From MVYY01 sp012517575 (GTDB taxonomy: Bacteria; Bacteroidota; Bacteroidia; Bacteroidales; Paludibacteraceae): a stretch of DNA of 64,000 nucleotides. The first letter of the stretch is position 1. Each line of letters starts with the position of its first letter. Location of the stretch: contig JAVLUG010000009.1 in the NCBI GenBank assembly GCA_031629035.1, positions 124,001 to 188,000 on the forward strand. Reading direction: 5' to 3'. The notes beneath the pieces were generated by a model. It saw nothing but the letters and a program-made list of their open reading frames with translations, made no database searches and was not told the DNA's origin. A program made the position numbers and the translations under genes. Positions 39,334 through 48,321 of this stretch are shown here, piece after piece.

Positions 39334-39476
39334 CTTTTAATACGATTTGGTTTGTTCACTTTTTTGTTTTGAAAAATACAAGTTTTTCTTCAAACAAATA
39401 AAGACAATTATTTTAAAATGGTATGACTAATGGAATTTAATATCGACGTTTGAATCAAATCAGCAGGTATATATGC

Positions 39477-39505
39477 AAAAAAAGTCCCGAAATTCAGGAC
39501 TTTTC
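39477..39505 (-). terminator. Rho-independent terminator after tRNA-Ser
   Basis: On the minus strand AAAAGTCC pairs with GGACTTTT around a 9-base loop, followed by a T-run. It begins immediately after the 3' end of the tRNA gene. Confidence 0.85.
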
Positions 39506-39506
39506 T

Positions 39507-39592
<86 letters not shown>

Positions 39593-39755
39593 AACATTTT
39601 CAAAATGCGGTGCAAATATAGTTCTTTTTCTTTTATCCTACAACAACGCCTGTGGTTTTAAGGAGAAAAATTGGCTGATTGTTCCTTCCGCATAGATAAA
39701 ATAATACCTGCCATTGCATGCAACAGCAGGTAGATTTTTGTTTTTGGTTGATATT

Positions 39756-42269
39756 TTAATTGTTGTTTTGATTCAATACCGGAGCCGGTTTAACTATTTT
39801 TGCTTTCATTTTCCCATTCTCTTTATCCAAATCCATTAAAATAGTATCGCCAGTTTCCAATTCTCCCGAAAGCACAATATCTGCCAATTCATCTTCGAGG
39901 TATTGCTGAATAGCCCGTTTCAAAGGTCGTGCACCAAATTGTGCATCATAACCTTTTTCGGCAATGAAGTCTTTGGCTTCCGGTGTCAATTCGAGTCGAT
40001 AACCCATGGAAGTAATTCGTCCAAAAAGTCCTTTCAATTCAAGGTCAATAATGGATTTAATGGCATCTTTGCTTAGCGGATTGAATACAATAACCTCGTC
40101 TATACGGTTCAGAAATTCGGGAGCAAATGTTTTGCTCAGCGCTTTCTGAATAACGCCTTGTGAAAATTCCGCGTCCATTTCGGGTGTTTCAATGGTATTG
40201 AATCCTACACCTTTACCAAAATCTTTCAGTTGTCGCGTTCCAACATTGGAAGTCATAATCAGAATAGTATTTTTAAAATCTATTCTCCTACCCAAACTGT
40301 CGGTTAATCTTCCTTCGTCCATCACCTGAAGCAAGAGGTTGAACACATCGGGATGAGCTTTTTCAATTTCATCCAGCAGCACGATGGAATATGGTTTGCG
40401 TCGAACTTTTTCAGTTAACTGCCCGCCTTCTTCGTAACCCACATATCCCGGAGGTGCACCTATTAATCGCGATACGCTGAATTTTTCCATGTATTCGCTC
40501 ATATCGACGCGAATCAAAGCATCTGGACTATCGAACATAAATTCGGCCAGTACTTTTGCCAGATAAGTTTTCCCCACACCGGTTGGACCGATAAAGATAA
40601 ATGAACCGATGGGCTTATTCGGATCTTTCAAGCCAATACGGTTTCTCTGAATGGCTTTAACAATTTTGTTGACCGCTTCTTCCTGTCCGATAACTTTACT
40701 TTGAAGCACATCCTTCATCTGACGCAATTTCAGACCTTCAGCTTGAGCAATACGTTGTACGGGAATACCCGACATCATGGCAACTACTTCAGCAACCTGT
40801 TCTTCATCGACAATTTCAGGATGCTGTTGCGATTCCTGTTCCCAACGTCTGATGGCGTCTTCCAGCTGATATTGGCACTGTTTTTCCTGATCGCGAATAG
40901 GACCGGCCAACTCGTATTTTTGTTCTGAAAGAACTTTCATCTTTTGCTGACGAAGCTCTTCAATACGCTTTTCCAATTCTTCAATTTCCTTTGGTACGGA
41001 AACCGAACCAATGTGTACACGAGAACCCGCTTCGTCCAATGCATCTATCGCCTTGTCGGGGAAGCAGCGGTCGGTAATATAACGTTCTGTCAGTCTTACA
41101 CATGCTTCTATGGCAGCCGGCGTGTAACGCACATTGTGGTGATATTCGTACTTATCCTGAATGTTGCGTAAAATCTGCAACGTTTCATCGTAAGAAGTTG
41201 GTTCCACGATAATTTTCTGGAATCGGCGTTCCAGCGCTCCATCTTTTTCGATACTTTGGCGGTATTCGTCCAGTGTAGTGGCACCTATACATTGAATTTC
41301 TCCACGTGCCAGTGCAGGCTTCAGCATGTTGGCAGCATCCAGTGAACCGGGAGCGCCGCCGGCACCAACAATGGTGTGAATTTCATCAATAAAAAGAATA
41401 ATATTCGGATTTTTGGCTAATTCGTTGAGAATAGCTTTGATTCGTTCCTCAAACTGTCCGCGGTATTTTGTGCCTGCAACAATGGAAGCCATATCCAATG
41501 CAACAATTCGTTTGTCGAATAGTACGCGTGAAACTTTATGTTGAACGATGCGCAAAGCCAAACCTTCCACAATAGCCGATTTACCAACTCCGGGATCACC
41601 TATCAATACGGGATTATTTTTCTTTCGACGGCTAAGAATCTGAGCCAATCTTTCAATTTCCACTTCTCTGCCTACAACAGGGTCCAACCTGTTTTCGATG
41701 GCAGCTTTGGTGATATCCGTACCAAAAGTATCCAATGCTGGCGTATCGCTCTGTTTGCCACTTCCAGATACGTTCCGCTGATGTTGACGCGGTTCTTCAT
41801 CTTCATCATCATCATCCTGAAAATTTGAACTCATTTGGATGTCTTTGGAATGTTCAAGATAAGATTTGGCAATTTCGTAGGTCAGATTTTCTTCATTTAA
41901 AACTTCCACAGCCAAATTGTTCTTTTCTTTCAAAATGGCCAAAAGCAAATGTTCGGAATCGGCCGTTTCGGATGAAAGAGAACGAGTTTCCAACTCCATG
42001 ATCTTTTTAATGCGTTCTGTGCTTTTCAAACTTAATATTTCTTCACCCGTAGGCTCGTTATCCGTACGAATCTGACTTTCGATGGACTGCTTTATTTTTG
42101 ACAAGTCAATCTGTGTGTAGTTGAGTATGTCGATGGCTTTCCCTTTGCCGTTTCTTATGATTCCAAGCAGCAAATGTTCAGGGCCGATATAATTATTTCC
42201 CAATCTTTCAGCTTCTTGTAGGCTGTAAAGTAAAATATTATGTAATTGTTCCGAATAGTTGACGGTCAT
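39756..42269 (-). CDS. clpC: ATP-dependent Clp protease ATP-binding subunit ClpC
   Basis: An 837-residue AAA+ unfoldase that delivers substrates to ClpP. It has two N-terminal Clp_N repeats (about 1-140), an acidic linker (DDDDEDEE near 153-160), first AAA+ with Walker A GDPGVGKS (224-231) and IILFIDEIHTIVGAG, a short UVR-like middle region (ELRQQKMKVLSEQKYELA), and second AAA+ with GPTGVGKT (about 559-566), then the ClpB_D2 C-terminus (KGYDAQFGARPLKRAIQ). The short middle domain separates it from ClpB. A -7 promoter element lies 24 bp before the start. No McsA/McsB or CtsR genes accompany it, as usual in Bacteroidetes. Confidence 0.94.
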   Translation of the reverse strand: MTVNYSEQLHNILLYSLQEAERLGNNYIGPEHLLLGIIRNGKGKAIDILNYTQIDLSKIKQSIESQIRTDNEPTGEEILSLKSTERIKKIMELETRSLSSETADSEHLLLAILKEKNNLAVEVLNEENLTYEIAKSYLEHSKDIQMSSNFQDDDDEDEEPRQHQRNVSGSGKQSDTPALDTFGTDITKAAIENRLDPVVGREVEIERLAQILSRRKKNNPVLIGDPGVGKSAIVEGLALRIVQHKVSRVLFDKRIVALDMASIVAGTKYRGQFEERIKAILNELAKNPNIILFIDEIHTIVGAGGAPGSLDAANMLKPALARGEIQCIGATTLDEYRQSIEKDGALERRFQKIIVEPTSYDETLQILRNIQDKYEYHHNVRYTPAAIEACVRLTERYITDRCFPDKAIDALDEAGSRVHIGSVSVPKEIEELEKRIEELRQQKMKVLSEQKYELAGPIRDQEKQCQYQLEDAIRRWEQESQQHPEIVDEEQVAEVVAMMSGIPVQRIAQAEGLKLRQMKDVLQSKVIGQEEAVNKIVKAIQRNRIGLKDPNKPIGSFIFIGPTGVGKTYLAKVLAEFMFDSPDALIRVDMSEYMEKFSVSRLIGAPPGYVGYEEGGQLTEKVRRKPYSIVLLDEIEKAHPDVFNLLLQVMDEGRLTDSLGRRIDFKNTILIMTSNVGTRQLKDFGKGVGFNTIETPEMDAEFSQGVIQKALSKTFAPEFLNRIDEVIVFNPLSKDAIKSIIDLELKGLFGRITSMGYRLELTPEAKDFIAEKGYDAQFGARPLKRAIQQYLEDELADIVLSGELETGDTILMDLDKENGKMKAKIVKPAPVLNQNNN

Positions 42270-42292
42270 ATTTTGATTTCTCCTTTTTTCTA

Positions 42293-42300
42293 CAAAAATA
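42293..42300 (-). promoter_or_regulatory. -7 promoter element for clpC
   Basis: Minus-strand TATTTTTG matches TAnnTTTG, 24 bp before the clpC start, which would give a very short leader. No -33 TTTG at proper spacing and no CIRCE-like repeat was found. Confidence 0.45.
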
Positions 42301-42581
42301 AATAATTTAAAGTGATATTGGACACTCTAAGTTTGACTTTAGAAATTTTAATTTTTTATAAGAAAACGATTCATCTGATGTTTTTTCTTACCGAAATAAG
42401 TAAAATTTCAATTTGAAAATCGTTTACTGTAATTATTTTATCAAACTTTGTTCTCCAAAATTTTATTTCATTTATCAAAAACAATACCGATTTGTATTTT
42501 TCACAACTTCTGAAATTTTGTCAGCAAAGACTGTATTGTTGTCAGTTTCAGAAAAAATATGAACGGGAATACCTGCATGGA
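42301..42581. other. Intergenic region between divergent clpC and MFS genes
   Basis: About 280 bp of AT-rich sequence with no gene, RNA or repeat recognised. It carries the upstream parts of the two divergent promoters. Confidence 0.35.
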
Positions 42582-42612
42582 ATTGTTTTCAAAAATTTTT
42601 TCAGTAGTTTTG
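42582..42612 (+). promoter_or_regulatory. Bacteroidetes-type promoter for the MFS gene
   Basis: TTG at 42583-42585 serves as -33 box and TAGTTTTG at 42605-42612 as -7 box (TAnnTTTG), separated by 19 bp, the usual spacing. The start ATG lies 68 bp further on. This is the most complete promoter match in the window. Confidence 0.55.
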
Positions 42613-42680
42613 CATTTCTTTATTTTTAAGTACACTGTACATAATTTCAATTAAAAAACAACCTTTAAAGAAAATTGTTT

Positions 42681-44360
42681 ATGTCGGAGATAAAATCAGT
42701 TTCTTTACGTGAATCGCCGGTGGCACGTTGGACAGCTTTGGGAATAGTTTCCTTTACCATGCTTTGCGGATATTTCATAGCAGATGCCATGAGTCCTCTT
42801 AAGCCATTGCTGGAGAGTCAATTGCTGTGGAGCAATATTGATTATTCGCTATTTACCAGCGCTTATGGCTGGTTTAATGTGTTCTTGTTGATGCTTATTT
42901 TTGGCGGCATCATTTTGGACAAAATGGGTGTACGTTTCACCGGACTGGCATCAACAGCCGTAATGGTGTTGGGAGCAGCCATCAAGTATTTTGCCATATC
43001 ACCTTTTTTCCCCGATGACGCAGGTACAATTTTCGGCATAAAAGCTCAGGTAATTATAGCTGCGTTGGGATATGCCACATTTGCTGTCGGGGTGGAAATT
43101 GCCGGTATTACGGTTTCGCGTGTTATAGTGAAGTGGTTTAAGGGAAAAGAAATGGCGCTGGCCATGGGACTTCAAATGGCTACTGCCCGACTTGGAACTT
43201 TGTTGGCTGTTGCTATTCCACTTCCCATTGCCAAACATTTCAACGATGTTTCGGTTCCTATCCTGTTCGGTGTTTTATTGCTTTGCATCGGGCTTATCGC
43301 TTATATTGTTTACGTTCAGATGGACAAAAAGCTGGAAGCTTCAGAAGCAAATGATGAAAAGGAAATGGAAGAGCCGTTTAAAGTATCGGAAGTTTTTACT
43401 ATTATAAAAAATAAAGGTTTCTGGCTTATAGCCATTTTGTGCGTTCTGTTTTATTCTGCCGTTTTTCCGTGGATAAAGTTTGCTACCGACATGGTTATCA
43501 ACAAGTATCAGGTTAATCCCGATTTGGCAGGACTTATTCCGAGCGTTCTTCCATTGGGAACATTATTTCTTACTCCCTTATTTGGAAATATTTACGACCG
43601 AAAAGGGAAAGGCGCTTCCATTATGATTCTTGGTGCTTTATTGCTCATATTCGTTCATGCTATTTTTTCCATTCCATTTCTGAATAATTGGGTGCTGGCA
43701 ATTGCCGTGACTATCATCTTGGGGATTGCCTTGTCGCTTGTACCTTCTGCCATGTGGCCATCTGTTCCTAAAATTATTCCTGAAAGACAGTTGGGAACTG
43801 CTTATGCATTGATTTTCTGGATTCAAAATTGGGGATTAATGGGTGTCCCTTTGTTGATCGGATTGGTGCTGAACAGTGCGAATCCTACTGTTTACAAAGC
43901 GAAAGAAATGGTTAAGACTGGAGTAATGCAAACTTATGAACAATTTCAACCATCATTGGGACTAAATAAGATTGAATTTGAGAAAGCAGTGGATAAAACT
44001 ACTACGGCTTTAATCAATGACGTGTTGTTAAAAAGTGATTATGAGGGTGTTCAGGATACCGTTGGTTTTGCTGCCTTCAAAAACAAATGGATACAAGAAA
44101 ATGTTGCTGCTTTGCCGTTGGAAAAACTAAATTCTTTAAAAGACAAAAATCAGAAACTCCAAGCGGTGGAAAATACTTGTTTGCAGATTGGTTTTTCGGA
44201 AATCGTAAAAAATAAAATTGCTTTGCGTTACGATTATACGCGTCCAAGTTTGGTATTTATGATTTTTGGGGTTCTGGCGCTTCTGTTTGCTTTCTTGCTG
44301 AAAAAGGAGGATAAAGCGAAAAACTATGGTTTGGAGTTACCAAATATTCAAAAAGAATAA
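42681..44360 (+). CDS. MFS transporter with large C-terminal insertion
   Basis: A 559-residue inner-membrane carrier. A TTG two codons upstream is in frame but the ATG at 42681 is preferred. Twelve hydrophobic helices are visible, with the motif ILDKMGVRFTG (motif A region) and VSRVIVKWFKGKEMALAMGLQMATARLG, which is reminiscent of MFSD1/NarK-like porters. Before the last helix (VFMIFGVLALLFAFLL) is a polar stretch of about 120 residues (about 400-525) containing TGVMQTYEQFQPSLG, which is not part of the usual MFS fold. The substrate is unknown. A terminator follows, so it is monocistronic. Confidence 0.8.
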   Translation: MSEIKSVSLRESPVARWTALGIVSFTMLCGYFIADAMSPLKPLLESQLLWSNIDYSLFTSAYGWFNVFLLMLIFGGIILDKMGVRFTGLASTAVMVLGAAIKYFAISPFFPDDAGTIFGIKAQVIIAALGYATFAVGVEIAGITVSRVIVKWFKGKEMALAMGLQMATARLGTLLAVAIPLPIAKHFNDVSVPILFGVLLLCIGLIAYIVYVQMDKKLEASEANDEKEMEEPFKVSEVFTIIKNKGFWLIAILCVLFYSAVFPWIKFATDMVINKYQVNPDLAGLIPSVLPLGTLFLTPLFGNIYDRKGKGASIMILGALLLIFVHAIFSIPFLNNWVLAIAVTIILGIALSLVPSAMWPSVPKIIPERQLGTAYALIFWIQNWGLMGVPLLIGLVLNSANPTVYKAKEMVKTGVMQTYEQFQPSLGLNKIEFEKAVDKTTTALINDVLLKSDYEGVQDTVGFAAFKNKWIQENVAALPLEKLNSLKDKNQKLQAVENTCLQIGFSEIVKNKIALRYDYTRPSLVFMIFGVLALLFAFLLKKEDKAKNYGLELPNIQKE

Positions 44361-44384
44361 ATAAAAAGTTATTTTTCAATTTTT

Positions 44385-44426
44385 AAAAGGCAGCCTGTAA
44401 ATTCTTTTTTCGGCTGTCTTTTTTTC
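44385..44426 (+). terminator. Rho-independent terminator after the MFS gene
   Basis: AAAAGGCAGCC pairs with GGCTGTCTTTT (one G-U) across a 16-base loop and is followed by a T-run, 24 bp after the stop. Confidence 0.8.
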
Positions 44427-44510
44427 TTTGGAGAGCAAACAAAAGTCTGGAGAAATCTGTTTTTTAATTGATAACAAGTAAATTAGACTCTTATCAAGAA
44501 ATAGTTCGGT

Positions 44511-45122
44511 ATGAAAAATCTTTGGCGTCAACTCCGATTTGAAGGAATACAAGACGAACATGTACTGAAAGCAATGGAAAAATTACCACGTGAATTATTT
44601 GTGGGCGAACATGGTCGGGAAGAAGCTTATGAAAACACGCCATTGCCTATTGGGTACGGGCAAACCATTTCTCAACCTTATATAGTGGCTTTTATGACCG
44701 AATGTCTGTGTGTTGATAATGAAGATATTGTTCTCGAAATTGGGACAGGGTCAGGTTATCAATCGGCAGTACTTGCTCAACTGGTTAAAAAAGTTTATTC
44801 AGTAGAAATCATAAAAGAGCTCGGACTTTCAGCCAAAGAAAGACTAAAAACACTTGATTACAACAATATCGAAATTAAAATTGGAGATGGTTATTATGGA
44901 TGGGAAGAACATGCGCCTTACGATAAAATCATTGTAACTGCTGCTTCGGAAGACATTCCCGAGCCACTTATTGAGCAACTTAAAGACAATGGACGAATGG
45001 TAATTCCGATTGGTTTTCCTTATTCAACACAACATTTGATGCTGGTTACCAAAAGCAATGGAAAAATTACTTCCAATAGTTTGTTGCCAGTCAGTTTTGT
45101 TCCTTTTAAAGGAAAACATTGA
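44511..45122 (+). CDS. pcm: Protein-L-isoaspartate O-methyltransferase
   Basis: Repairs isoaspartyl residues in aged proteins using SAM, in the cytoplasm. The 203-residue length is normal. The substrate-binding segment PLPIGYGQTISQPYIVAFM, the SAM loop LEIGTGSGYQSAVLAQL, the GDGYYGWEEHAPYDKIIVTAA block and the GRMVIPIG strand are all present and in order. The start at 44511 fits the family N-terminus (MKNLWRQLRFEGI). Confidence 0.94.
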   Translation: MKNLWRQLRFEGIQDEHVLKAMEKLPRELFVGEHGREEAYENTPLPIGYGQTISQPYIVAFMTECLCVDNEDIVLEIGTGSGYQSAVLAQLVKKVYSVEIIKELGLSAKERLKTLDYNNIEIKIGDGYYGWEEHAPYDKIIVTAASEDIPEPLIEQLKDNGRMVIPIGFPYSTQHLMLVTKSNGKITSNSLLPVSFVPFKGKH

Positions 45123-45432
45123 AAGTAATGAAAATTTTTAATGAAGAATTTACTTTTTTCACTTTCAATTTGTTGTTTCTGATTCACCCGGTAAAATCGT
45201 TTTAACCGTTCCTTTTGAAAGAAAAACTTTTTGTATTTGCGGCAGCCATTTCTTTCACTGAAATTTATTATTTTTGTCGGAGAAAAGTCGGTATGTTTAA
45301 TGTTTCAATCCGTTTTTTGAGTGAATTTAAAATTTCAATTGAAATTTGGTGGAAAAAGGAACAGAATAACAAGTGAACAGAAAAATTATTGGATTTTAGA
45401 AATTAAAAAATTAACATCAAAATATATGAAAT
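45123..45432 (+). other. Intergenic region with -7 promoter element for the phosphohexomutase gene
   Basis: About 310 bp without a recognised gene. TATTTTTG at 45269-45276 is an exact TAnnTTTG match and would give a leader of about 150 bases. Just after the pcm stop ATTGAAAGT (45118-45126) could pair with ACTTTCAAT (45161-45169), a weak possible terminator. Confidence 0.4.
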
Positions 45433-47181
45433 ATGGAAAATGATGCATTATTAAAGGAAGTGATGTCGAAAGCGCAAAAATGGCTCGATGGAAATTACGA
45501 TGAAGATACCAAAAATGAAATCCGCCGAATGATGACCGCCGAAGACAAAACAGAGTTAATAGAAGCTTTCTATAAAGATTTGGAATTTGGAACCGGTGGC
45601 TTGCGCGGGATTATGGGCGTGGGGACCAATCGAATGAATATTTATACGGTTGGGGCAGCCACACAAGGTTTAAGCAATTATTTAAAAGCTCAATTCTCCG
45701 ATTTACCGCAGATTAGTGTAGTAATTGGACACGATTGCCGGAATAACAGTCGTCGTTTTGCCGAAATTTCTGCCAATATTTTTTCGGCAAACGGAATCAA
45801 GGTTTATTTGTTCGAAAATTTAAGACCTACGCCGGAAACTTCTTTTGCTATTCGCTATTTGGGTTGCCAGAGCGGAATTATTATTACCGCTTCTCACAAT
45901 CCGAAAGAATATAATGGCTACAAAGCCTATTGGAACGATGGTGCACAGATGGTTTCGCCTCATGATGTGAACGTGATAGCCGAAGTGAATAAAATTACGC
46001 GGGTGGAAGACATTAAATTTGAAGGCAATCCTGAACTGATAGAAATTATTGGTGAAAAAATCGATAAAGCTTTTATCGATGCAATTAAAACACTTTCCCT
46101 TTCGCCAGAGGCTATTCGTCGTCATAGCGATTTGAAAATCGTTTATACGCCTCTTCATGGAACGGGAATTACCCTCATACCGAGAGCATTGGAAGAATAC
46201 GGTTTTAAAAATATTATTCATGTACCCGAACAGGATGTTATCAGTGGAAATTTTCCCACTGTTGTTTCGCCAAATCCGGAAGAACCGGCTGCGATGGAAA
46301 TGGCCGTAAAAAAGGCCAAAGAAGTGGATGCCGATATTGTGATGGCTTCCGATCCCGATGCCGACAGAATGGGAATTGCCGTAAAAAACGACAAAGGCGA
46401 ATGGATATTGGTTAATGGTAATCAAACGGCGCTTTTGTTTGTGTATTATCTGATTCGGCGCTGGAAAGAACTGGGAAAACTCACTGGCAACGAATATGTC
46501 GTAAAAACTATTGTTACGACTGAACTTATCAAAAATATTGCCGATAGGAACGCAGTGGAATGTTACGATTGTTATACGGGTTTTAAATGGATTGCTTCCG
46601 TTATTCGCGAAAACGAAGGTAAGAAGGTTTACATTGGTGGTGGCGAGGAAAGTTACGGGTTCTTGCCCGAAGATTTTGTACGCGATAAAGATGCCGTTTC
46701 CTGTTGCGCTTTGATGGCTGAAATAACTGCATGGGCAAAAGATCAGGGAAAATCGCTTTTTGAACTTTTGCAGGATATTTATCTGGAATACGGATACGGA
46801 AAAGAAAAAGGAATTTCCATTGTTAAAAAAGGTAAATCAGGGGCTGATGAAATTCAGGAAATGATGCGCAACTTCAGAAATCATCCACCCAAAGAAATTG
46901 CGGGATCAAAAGTTGTCGTTATCAAAGATTTTCAAACCTTAAAAATGAGAAATCTGAAAACCAATGAAGAATCGCCATTGAACATGCCAGTTACATCGAA
47001 TGTGTTACAGTTTTTTACCGAAGATGGGACAAAAATTTCGGTTCGACCTTCAGGAACAGAGCCCAAAATAAAGTTTTATATTGAAGTTCGGGGTGAAATG
47101 AAATCAAGAGCTGATTTTGACAAGGCAGAAACTGAAGCTTTGAAAAAAATTGATGCTGTTCGCGCTTCGTTAGGAATTTAA
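45433..47181 (+). CDS. Phosphoglucomutase/phosphomannomutase, alpha-D-phosphohexomutase family
   Basis: Interconverts hexose-1- and hexose-6-phosphates through a phosphoserine; relevant to glycogen, nucleotide-sugar and mannose metabolism. The 582-residue length fits the long PGM2/PgcA group. It has the active-site TASHNPKEYNGYK (Ser155), the Mg-binding ASDPDADRMG loop (about 305-314), the sugar-binding GGGEESYGF, and the phosphate-binding RPSGTEPKIKFY. The closest functional group is bacterial phosphoglucomutase with possible phosphomannomutase activity; the exact preference is not readable. The ATG at 45433 gives the family N-terminus. Confidence 0.92.
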   Translation: MENDALLKEVMSKAQKWLDGNYDEDTKNEIRRMMTAEDKTELIEAFYKDLEFGTGGLRGIMGVGTNRMNIYTVGAATQGLSNYLKAQFSDLPQISVVIGHDCRNNSRRFAEISANIFSANGIKVYLFENLRPTPETSFAIRYLGCQSGIIITASHNPKEYNGYKAYWNDGAQMVSPHDVNVIAEVNKITRVEDIKFEGNPELIEIIGEKIDKAFIDAIKTLSLSPEAIRRHSDLKIVYTPLHGTGITLIPRALEEYGFKNIIHVPEQDVISGNFPTVVSPNPEEPAAMEMAVKKAKEVDADIVMASDPDADRMGIAVKNDKGEWILVNGNQTALLFVYYLIRRWKELGKLTGNEYVVKTIVTTELIKNIADRNAVECYDCYTGFKWIASVIRENEGKKVYIGGGEESYGFLPEDFVRDKDAVSCCALMAEITAWAKDQGKSLFELLQDIYLEYGYGKEKGISIVKKGKSGADEIQEMMRNFRNHPPKEIAGSKVVVIKDFQTLKMRNLKTNEESPLNMPVTSNVLQFFTEDGTKISVRPSGTEPKIKFYIEVRGEMKSRADFDKAETEALKKIDAVRASLGI

Positions 47182-47218
47182 CACCCTAAATTTTTAGAAT
47201 AATTACAATAATGAGTGT

Positions 47219-47259
47219 AAGCGTCATTCGATCAAAGTAATAACGAATGACGCTTTTTT
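47219..47259 (+). terminator. Rho-independent terminator
   Basis: AAGCGTCATTCG pairs perfectly with CGAATGACGCTT across a 13-base loop and is followed by six T. It lies 37 bp after the phosphohexomutase stop. Confidence 0.9.
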
Positions 47260-47272
47260 CTTTGGACTCTTC

Positions 47273-48232
47273 ATGCAGAATTTTAACGGAATGCAAAGTG
47301 ATAAAAATTTTCAAAAACGATATTTAAACTATAATCAGGTTTTGAAATCGGAATTTGAAGAACGTATTCAAAAAATTTCCGTACATGGCGGATTCACTTG
47401 CCCCAATCGGGATGGGACAAAAGGTAGAGGCGGGTGTACTTACTGCAACAACCAGACTTTTGTGCCCGAATATTGCAAACCGGTCAAAAGTATTACACAG
47501 CAACTCGATGAAGGAGTTGAATTTTTTCATCATAAATATCAGAATCAGTATTATTTGGCTTATTTCCAGTCATATACCAATACATACGATAGTTTTGAAA
47601 ATTTAATATCGTTGTACGAAGAAGCATTGCGTCATCCTAAGATAAAAGGTTTGGTAATCGGTACTCGCCCCGATTGTGTGAGTGAAGAATTATTGGATTA
47701 TTTTGAGGAAATTTCTAAAAATTTCTATCTTCTTGTAGAATATGGTGTTGAATCAACTTTGAATGCAACCTTGGAATTTATTCGTCGGGGACATGATTTT
47801 GCTTGTGCTGAACTGGCAGTGCAGGAAACTGCTCGCAGAGGCATCAGAACAGGCGCTCATTTGATACTGGGACTTCCACACGAAAGCAGGGAAATGATAC
47901 TTGCACATGCCGGTAAAATTTCCCATTTACCTCTAACTTCATTGAAACTCCATCAACTTCAGATAGTGAAAGGAACAGTGATGGCTACTCAATACCGCCA
48001 ACATCCCGAGTGGTTTCAACTATTTACTGTTGACGAGTATGTCGATTTGGTGGTTGATTTTTTGGAAAGGCTTTCTCCCAATATTGCCATCGAGCGATTT
48101 GTTTCTCAATCACCTGAAGGGATGGTAATAGCTCCCCAATGGAAAACAAAAAATTTTGAAATTACTTCGAAAATCGAAAAGCAACTTATAAAGCGAAATA
48201 CTTTTCAGGGAAGATTTTGGCAGGTAAGGTGA
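47273..48232 (+). CDS. Radical SAM protein of the TIGR01212/YhcC family
   Basis: A 319-residue protein with the unusual long-spaced radical SAM motif of this family: CPNRDGTKGRGGCTYC (Cys43, Cys55, Cys58), followed by NNQTFVPEY. Further family blocks are YFQSYTNTYDS, LVIGTRPDCV, LVEYGVESTLNATLE, RRGHDF, HLILGLPHESREMIL and LKLHQLQIVKGT. The family is widespread and its reaction is not established in general knowledge available to me. A second ATG seven codons in (MQSDKN) is an alternative start. It has its own terminator, shared with the convergent amidase operon. Confidence 0.9.
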   Translation: MQNFNGMQSDKNFQKRYLNYNQVLKSEFEERIQKISVHGGFTCPNRDGTKGRGGCTYCNNQTFVPEYCKPVKSITQQLDEGVEFFHHKYQNQYYLAYFQSYTNTYDSFENLISLYEEALRHPKIKGLVIGTRPDCVSEELLDYFEEISKNFYLLVEYGVESTLNATLEFIRRGHDFACAELAVQETARRGIRTGAHLILGLPHESREMILAHAGKISHLPLTSLKLHQLQIVKGTVMATQYRQHPEWFQLFTVDEYVDLVVDFLERLSPNIAIERFVSQSPEGMVIAPQWKTKNFEITSKIEKQLIKRNTFQGRFWQVR

Positions 48233-48268
48233 GAAAGAGAAAAGTGATTGGAAACAGATAGTTGAATT

Positions 48269-48315
48269 AAAAATCAGTGAAGAGTCTGCTTAAAACAAAC
48301 TCTTCACTGATTTTT
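48269..48315. terminator. Bidirectional rho-independent terminator
   Basis: AAAAATCAGTGAAGAGT pairs with ACTCTTCACTGATTTTT (17 bp) across a 13-base loop, with T-runs on both strands. It closes both the YhcC-like gene and the long minus-strand SusCD locus. Confidence 0.9.
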
Positions 48316-48321
48316 CTTTTT

